A stretch of 9,653 bases of DNA from contig JAGHBT010000290.1 of assembly GCA_021160845.1 (NCBI GenBank), positions 1-9,653 of the forward strand, written 5' to 3'. The notes beneath the pieces were generated by a model. The model made no database searches. It was not told where the DNA came from and saw only the letters and a list, made by a program, of their open reading frames with translations. The translations under genes were made by a program, and so were the position numbers. The stretch is from a bacterium (GTDB lineage Bacteria > Krumholzibacteriota > Krumholzibacteriia > Krumholzibacteriales > WJIX01). The number at the start of each line of letters is the position of its first letter. The stretch's first letter is position 1. This document shows, one piece after another, positions 6,418-9,653 of this stretch.

Positions 6418-6426
6418 GGAGGTGAT
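6418..6426 (+). promoter_or_regulatory. Strong ribosome binding site fixing the yraN start
   Basis: GGAGGTGAT is a near-perfect complement of the 16S rRNA 3' end and lies seven bases before the GTG at 6434. It favours that GTG over earlier in-frame GTG codons at 6398, 6407, 6416 and 6422. Confidence 0.7.
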
Positions 6427-6433
6427 ATATTCA

Positions 6434-6796
6434 GTGGAAAAAATAAAAGTTGGTACCATAGGTGAGAATATAGCTGCAGATTATCTGAAGCTGAGAGGGT
6501 ACGAAATTCTTGAAAGAAATTACAGGGTGAAACATTTTGAAATTGATTTAATAGCGAGGGATGAAAACTGCCTTGTTTTTATTGAAGTAAAAACAAGGGG
6601 GAATTCCGCTTTTGGGAGTGCTGTAGAATCCCTTACTTCTTGGAAAATTTCAAATATTAGAAAGGCCGCCCGGCATTATATTATTCATGAAGAAAAGTTT
6701 TCAAGTTTTTATGAGATAAGGCTGGATTTTATCGCTATTGATATTGAAGTAGTTTATGATAAAATGGTTTTGCGGCATCTTAAAGGTGTAGCATAA
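6434..6796 (+). CDS. yraN: YraN/UPF0102 family endonuclease-like protein
   Basis: The 120-residue product belongs to the YraN (UPF0102) family, a small restriction-endonuclease-like fold of unsettled function that is often next to rnhB. It has the expected opening VGTIGENIAADYLKLRGYEIL, then EIDLIARDENCLVFIEVKTR, where E36, D38, E51 and K53 form the PD-(D/E)xK-like active-site pattern. The motif SWKISNIRKAARHYI follows. I place the start at the GTG at 6434 because of the strong Shine-Dalgarno site and because homologues begin close to that GE-A--YL motif. An earlier GTG at 6398, overlapping rnhB, would add twelve residues with no family likeness. The location suggests a role in DNA or RNA processing, but this is inference. 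Confidence 0.88.
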   Translation: MEKIKVGTIGENIAADYLKLRGYEILERNYRVKHFEIDLIARDENCLVFIEVKTRGNSAFGSAVESLTSWKISNIRKAARHYIIHEEKFSSFYEIRLDFIAIDIEVVYDKMVLRHLKGVA

Positions 6797-6801
6797 AAAA
6801 C

Positions 6802-6830
6802 TTGATTTAGTAAATATCCATTTCTATTTT
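6802..6830 (+). promoter_or_regulatory. Possible promoter for the lipoprotein gene
   Basis: TTGATT (6802-6807) and TATTTT (6825-6830) are 17 bases apart in the AT-rich gap after yraN, each matching consensus at four of six positions. A perfect TATAAT is also present at 6832-6837, but its spacing to TTGATT (24 bases) is too long. A lone TATAAT with a cryptic -35 is the alternative. Confidence 0.35.
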
Positions 6831-6872
6831 ATATAATGAAGATCTTGAAATAATCAATAAGGAGGATTACGA

Positions 6873-7478
6873 GTGAACGCAAAACATTTTTCTATTCTGT
6901 TAATTTGTTTGGTCGTTGCTATTTCCGGTTGTAAAGTTGCCAATGTTGTAATGAAAGATATCCCCATACAGGATATGGATTTCCTTGAAGATAAATATTT
7001 AGGTAGAACAGCGTGGACAAAAGCCTATATTGTCGATATTGGACAAAATGGTGTTATTGAAAAGGATACTAAAATAAAGGTTGTAGAGCTCGATATGCAC
7101 TGGACCGGGGCAGTTGGGGTTAAAGCGCCGAATAATCATAAGTATAGACACGCATTAAAGTTAGAGCGTCCGGTTACAAAAGAATCCTTTGAGAAAGCGA
7201 TTAACGAACTTTTGTGGTTTAGTAATCCCACAGTCAGGTATAGAAGAAATCTTTGGAAGTATGGGAAAGAGGTTGCCACCGCGATTCTGAATCACCAGTT
7301 GATAGAAGGGATGAGCAAGGAAGCTGCTCTCGAGTCCTGGGGCCCCCCCGATGAGATTGAAGAAAGTCAGACGAGTTCTGAGAATGCTGTGCAGTGGATT
7401 TACTTAGATCCTCGTGACACATTGAATAAATCTAACATAATTTTTGTAAATGATATCGTGACTGAGTGGAGCGAATAG
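6873..7478 (+). CDS. Predicted lipoprotein with BamE/SmpA-like C-terminal region
   Basis: The 201-residue protein starts with a lipoprotein signal: hydrophobic residues 6-17, then AISGC with the lipidation cysteine at 20. It is therefore probably anchored to a membrane facing the periplasm. The last 60 residues (GMSKEAALESWGPPDEI from 146, then QWIYL and IIFVNDIVTEW) resemble the BamE/SmpA/OmlA fold, in which a GM-xxEV---GxP helix is followed by beta strands. BamE is part of the outer-membrane protein insertion machine, but this domain also occurs in unrelated lipoproteins. Residues 45-135 are a region I do not recognise. The start is GTG, with AAGGAGG (6859-6865) seven bases upstream. Its codon for the GPP turn lies in a C7 run. 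It follows yraN by 76 bases and ends at a convergent gap. Confidence 0.75.
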   Translation: MNAKHFSILLICLVVAISGCKVANVVMKDIPIQDMDFLEDKYLGRTAWTKAYIVDIGQNGVIEKDTKIKVVELDMHWTGAVGVKAPNNHKYRHALKLERPVTKESFEKAINELLWFSNPTVRYRRNLWKYGKEVATAILNHQLIEGMSKEAALESWGPPDEIEESQTSSENAVQWIYLDPRDTLNKSNIIFVNDIVTEWSE

Positions 7479-7480
7479 CT

Positions 7481-7533
7481 CGCCGGGGTTTTTAGGACGG
7501 GAATCTTATCAGATATAAGTGAAAGCCCCCGCG
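7481..7533. repeat. Long imperfect stem-loop just after the lipoprotein gene
   Basis: CGCCGGGGTTTTT (7481-7493) can pair with GAAAGCCCCCGCG (7521-7533): twelve of thirteen positions pair, two as G-T, with one C-C mismatch. Inside its loop CTTAT (7505-7509) pairs with ATAAG (7515-7519). A competing hairpin, CCGCG (7529-7533) with CGTGG (7539-7543), loop CGAAA, would break the outer stem. No T run follows on either strand, so it is not a standard terminator. Confidence 0.5.
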
Positions 7534-7553
7534 CGAAACGTGGAGCCGAATTA

Positions 7554-7598
7554 TTCTGAAAACTCAAATAAATTATGAGCCCGCGATTCTTTTCAGAA
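7554..7598. repeat. Second inverted repeat in the convergent gap
   Basis: TTCTGAAAA (7554-7562) is the exact reverse complement of TTTTCAGAA (7590-7598). Directly inside it, CTCA (7563-7566) pairs with TGAG (7576-7579), leaving a ten-base bulge rich in GC on the right side. There is no T run after it on either strand. Confidence 0.5.
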
Positions 7599-7850
7599 AG
7601 ATCCTCTCACCATTTCAGCAGGGACTCTATTAAAATTATATCTAAATATTCCTCTTTTGTCAATCATGTGGGCATTTATTGTTCGGTTTTTTTCCTTTAT
7701 CTTAAATTTTTAATTTTCTAAAGATGCCTGGCATTTGTTGTTAAACTGGGTTGAAAGAGCATATTTGACATTGAAACTGGTAAAAAAAGCTTTTTTGATA
7801 TAACTGGCAGAAGCAGTATGGATTGTTAAATGTACTGTCGCTAAATAGAT

Positions 7851-9527
7851 CTAAAAACGGGAAAAATAGTCATTGGCAATCTTTTTAGCTTTTCCGGAAA
7901 GCACTATAATAGCAATAAGATTTGGGATTGCCATGAGTCCAAGAGCGGTATCTCCAAATGTCCAAACCAGCTCAAGAGAGAAGATTGCTCCCAAAAAATG
8001 AATAATGCAGAATATTATTCTGTACGGTAAAATGGCTTTTGCGCCGAATAGATATTCTACATTTCTGTCTCCATAATATGACCATGAAATAGCAGTTGAC
8101 AGGGCGAACAAAAATACTGCGATTGTTACAATATATTTACCACCTTTGAATAGAGGAGCCATCCCCTTCTCAAATGCCCACGCGGTTAGAGGAGATCCAT
8201 TTTGAAGAATCTTGCCATATAGCCTGATTTCATTACCTTCGATGATTTTTTTCTCACGGCCAATGAAATGAACAATTCCATCTGTTTCCTTTTCAATAAA
8301 CCCGTTGAATTTATTATCCCCTTCCAGGATTAGCGCGTCATCAATTGTGCTGTTGTTTTTAGCAAAAATAACCCCTTCAGCGTGTCCATCTGTTACTTTG
8401 AAACGGCCTTCCCCGATTATGTCGTTCTCATGGATAACACCGTTACGGTGAACACTTGTGTTATCCTTCATTATTGCAATTTGGGATTGTTCAATAAAAG
8501 GAACAATTTCGATCTTTTTTTCTTTCCACACGCCGAGAGTAACTATGGTTAACCCCGTAAGTGTGCAGATTAGAAGAGTATCTATATATGGACCCAGCAT
8601 GGCAACTACGCCCTCTCGAGCCGGTTCTTCAGTCTTTGCTGCCGCATGGGCGATGGGCGCGCTTCCCTGACCGGCTTCATTGGAGAATATTCCACGTTTT
8701 ACTCCCCATATGAGCATAAACATGAAGCTTGACCCGAAGAAACCACCTACTCCGGCTTTGGCGCTGAAGGCATCTGAAACGATTGTTATAAATGCCCTGG
8801 GAATACTTCCAGCGTGCATGAGCAGGATTGTGAGAGCGCCAACAAAGTAAATACCCGCCATAAATGGAACAAGCTTGCTCGCCACCTTTCCGATCCGTCT
8901 AATTCCTCCTATGATTACAAGCCCTACTAATGTTGCCATAACGGAGCCTGTAATCCAGGTTGGAATCCCGAAATCACTTCGAAAAGAGTCTGCGACAGTG
9001 AAAGCCTGAACGCTGTTTCCACTCCCAAAAGAAGAAATAATAGCGCATACGGAGAAGATTACCGCTAAAAATTTCCATTTGTTTCCCATACCTTTTTCTA
9101 TGTAATACATCGGACCGCCGGAAATTACGCCGTCCGCGCCGATTTTTCTGAAATGTGTACTTAGAGTACATTCAGTAAACTTTGATGCTGTACCGAGGAT
9201 TGCGGTAACCCACATCCAGAATAGCGCGCCCGGGCCGCCGTAGTGGATTGCAGTTGCCACGCCGGCTATATTGCCTATCCCAATCGTGGCGGAAAGTGCT
9301 GCTGATAGTGCTTGAAAATGATTTATTTCACCGGAGTCATTGGGATTGTCGTATTTACCGGCTATAACCATTAGACTGTGTTTTACCCTACGCAGCTGGA
9401 TAAATCGCATTCGTATTGTGAGAAAAATGCCTGTGCCAAGCAAGAGAACCAGGAAGTATGGAAGGGATTTGGGGAACTCCCATATATATCCGTATATGAT
9501 ATCAATGAAGTTTTTCATTGCGCTCAT
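7851..9527 (-). CDS. Sodium:alanine/glycine symporter (AGCS family) with large loop insertion
   Basis: The 558-residue inner-membrane protein imports small neutral amino acids (alanine or glycine in studied members) with sodium. It carries the family signature GGPGALFWMWVTAILG (97-112), a long SALSATIGIGNIAGVATA segment, FSNEAGQGSAPIAHA (281-295), and SWSYYGDRNVEYLFG near 481-495. About eleven membrane segments can be counted. Typical members have 440-490 residues. Here about 100 extra residues (roughly 335-444) sit between TVTLGVW-like helix 8 and the LTAWAFEKGM segment before helix 9. By the known topology that loop is outside the cytoplasm. The insert looks beta-strand-rich, with no membrane helix. 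The ATG at 9527 is favoured; a second ATG at 9518 is possible. The gene is convergent with the lipoprotein gene and has no operon partner in view. Substrate cannot be read from sequence alone. Confidence 0.93.
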   Translation of the reverse strand: MSAMKNFIDIIYGYIWEFPKSLPYFLVLLLGTGIFLTIRMRFIQLRRVKHSLMVIAGKYDNPNDSGEINHFQALSAALSATIGIGNIAGVATAIHYGGPGALFWMWVTAILGTASKFTECTLSTHFRKIGADGVISGGPMYYIEKGMGNKWKFLAVIFSVCAIISSFGSGNSVQAFTVADSFRSDFGIPTWITGSVMATLVGLVIIGGIRRIGKVASKLVPFMAGIYFVGALTILLMHAGSIPRAFITIVSDAFSAKAGVGGFFGSSFMFMLIWGVKRGIFSNEAGQGSAPIAHAAAKTEEPAREGVVAMLGPYIDTLLICTLTGLTIVTLGVWKEKKIEIVPFIEQSQIAIMKDNTSVHRNGVIHENDIIGEGRFKVTDGHAEGVIFAKNNSTIDDALILEGDNKFNGFIEKETDGIVHFIGREKKIIEGNEIRLYGKILQNGSPLTAWAFEKGMAPLFKGGKYIVTIAVFLFALSTAISWSYYGDRNVEYLFGAKAILPYRIIFCIIHFLGAIFSLELVWTFGDTALGLMAIPNLIAIIVLSGKAKKIANDYFSRF

Positions 9528-9541
9528 CTTTCAAGACTCAT
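9524..9541 (-). CDS. Possible five-codon upstream ORF coupled to the symporter start
   Basis: On the - strand an ATG at 9541-9539 opens the mini-ORF MSLER, whose TGA (9526-9524) overlaps the symporter ATG (9527-9525) as ATGA. AAAGGA (9558-9553) lies eleven bases before the first ATG, while the symporter ATG has only a weak GAAAG directly beside it. Such an overlap could couple translation. It may also be chance, given its tiny size. Confidence 0.25.
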   Translation of the reverse strand: MSLER

Positions 9542-9542
9542 T

Positions 9543-9571
9543 TTGCCACTTTTCCTTTAAGGTACTATAAA
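9543..9571 (+). promoter_or_regulatory. Sigma-70-like promoter reading rightward
   Basis: TTGCCA (9543-9548) and TATAAA (9566-9571) each match five of six consensus positions and are separated by exactly 17 bases. It points away from the symporter gene, toward the right edge. It overlaps the leader region of the symporter on the other strand, so the two transcription units may be divergent. Confidence 0.5.
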
Positions 9572-9595
9572 CAAAGTTATTATTTCTAGCTTGTA

Positions 9596-9653
9596 ATGAG
9601 GAAAAAGATTAATGCTAAAATAACCGCCGGACAGAAATATTTGAGTAGTATAC
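9596..9653 (+). CDS. Possible start of a divergent gene, cut by window end
   Basis: An ATG at 9596 opens a frame that stays free of stops to the edge (19 codons, MRKKINAKITAGQKYLSS and on). It lies about 18 bases after the expected start point of the promoter at 9543-9571. No ribosome binding site is visible before it, and too little is present to name a family. The real start may lie beyond the window. Confidence 0.25.
   Translation, partial: MRKKINAKITAGQKYLSSI

Larger units (their letters stand above)
7479..7850. other. Convergent intergenic gap with no gene
   Basis: The 372 bases between the ends of the lipoprotein gene and the symporter gene hold no ORF with coding features. The left third is relatively GC-rich and has two inverted-repeat structures, described separately. 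The rest is AT-rich. Minor features are a weak hairpin at 7661-7681 followed five bases later by seven T (7687-7693), a possible poor terminator for the lipoprotein transcript. There is also a short palindrome ATGCCTGGCAT (7724-7734) and an A7GCT6 palindrome (7782-7796). Confidence 0.6.

Noticed and set aside
6398..6433. Earlier GTG starts for yraN, the first overlapping rnhB
   Set aside because: The strong GGAGGTGAT at 6418-6426 and the family N-terminus both favour GTG at 6434.
7782..7796. A7GCT6 palindrome as a bidirectional terminator
   Set aside because: The stem would be only A-T pairs with almost no GC, too weak for a normal intrinsic terminator.
7765..7804. TTGACA followed by TATAAC in the convergent gap
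   Set aside because: They are 28 bases apart and lead only into antisense of the symporter.
9564..9569. A - strand -10 box (TATAGT) for the symporter
   Set aside because: No -35 at usable spacing, and transcription from it would begin at the ribosome binding site of the mini-ORF.
1..9653. Mobile elements, CRISPR arrays, tRNA or rRNA genes, toxin-antitoxin or defence systems
   Set aside because: No transposase or integrase, spaced direct repeats, cloverleaf or other supporting signal was seen on either strand.

Overview
The window is an ordinary-looking stretch of a bacterial chromosome with a moderately AT-leaning composition. It carries the end of one housekeeping cluster, a complete second housekeeping cluster, and two envelope genes. 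The organism looks Gram-negative or diderm: there is a BamE-like lipoprotein, and a PASTA protein with no linked serine/threonine kinase. The small ribosomal protein bS16 has a long charged C-terminal tail, a trait known from Bacteroidetes. That, together with the fmt / PASTA protein / rpe order, makes an FCB-related or similar uncultured phylum a reasonable guess. No marker here fixes the taxonomy.

Left block (1-1742, + strand): the 3' end of fmt (methionyl-tRNA formyltransferase), a membrane-anchored protein with three PASTA domains, and rpe (ribulose-phosphate 3-epimerase). These are packed as one operon. A hairpin followed by six T (1776-1802) probably ends it. A consensus -10 box lies in the loop of that hairpin.

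Central block (1832-6796, + strand): ffh, rpsP, khpA, rimM, trmD, rplS, rnhB and yraN in the classic bacterial order. It links protein targeting (Ffh), ribosomal proteins bS16 and bL19, 16S rRNA maturation (RimM), tRNA m1G37 methylation (TrmD), a small KH RNA-binding protein, ribonuclease HII and a YraN-family protein. Several genes start with TTG or GTG, and strong Shine-Dalgarno sites support those choices. A BamE/SmpA-like lipoprotein gene follows at 6873-7478, probably with its own promoter.

Right block: a convergent gap of 372 bases (7479-7850) holds two consecutive inverted-repeat structures near its left side and no credible gene. On the - strand, 7851-9527 encodes an Na+:alanine/glycine symporter (AGCS family) with an insertion of about 100 residues in a loop predicted to be periplasmic. 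Past its start is a good + strand promoter (TTGCCA, 17 bases, TATAAA), which suggests a divergent gene cut by the window edge.

I did not find a new multi-gene system, mobile element, CRISPR array, tRNA or rRNA. The points most worth checking are the symporter insertion, the structured convergent gap, an apparent one-base frame offset at the rpe start, the bS16 tail, and a G8 tract in the PASTA gene.
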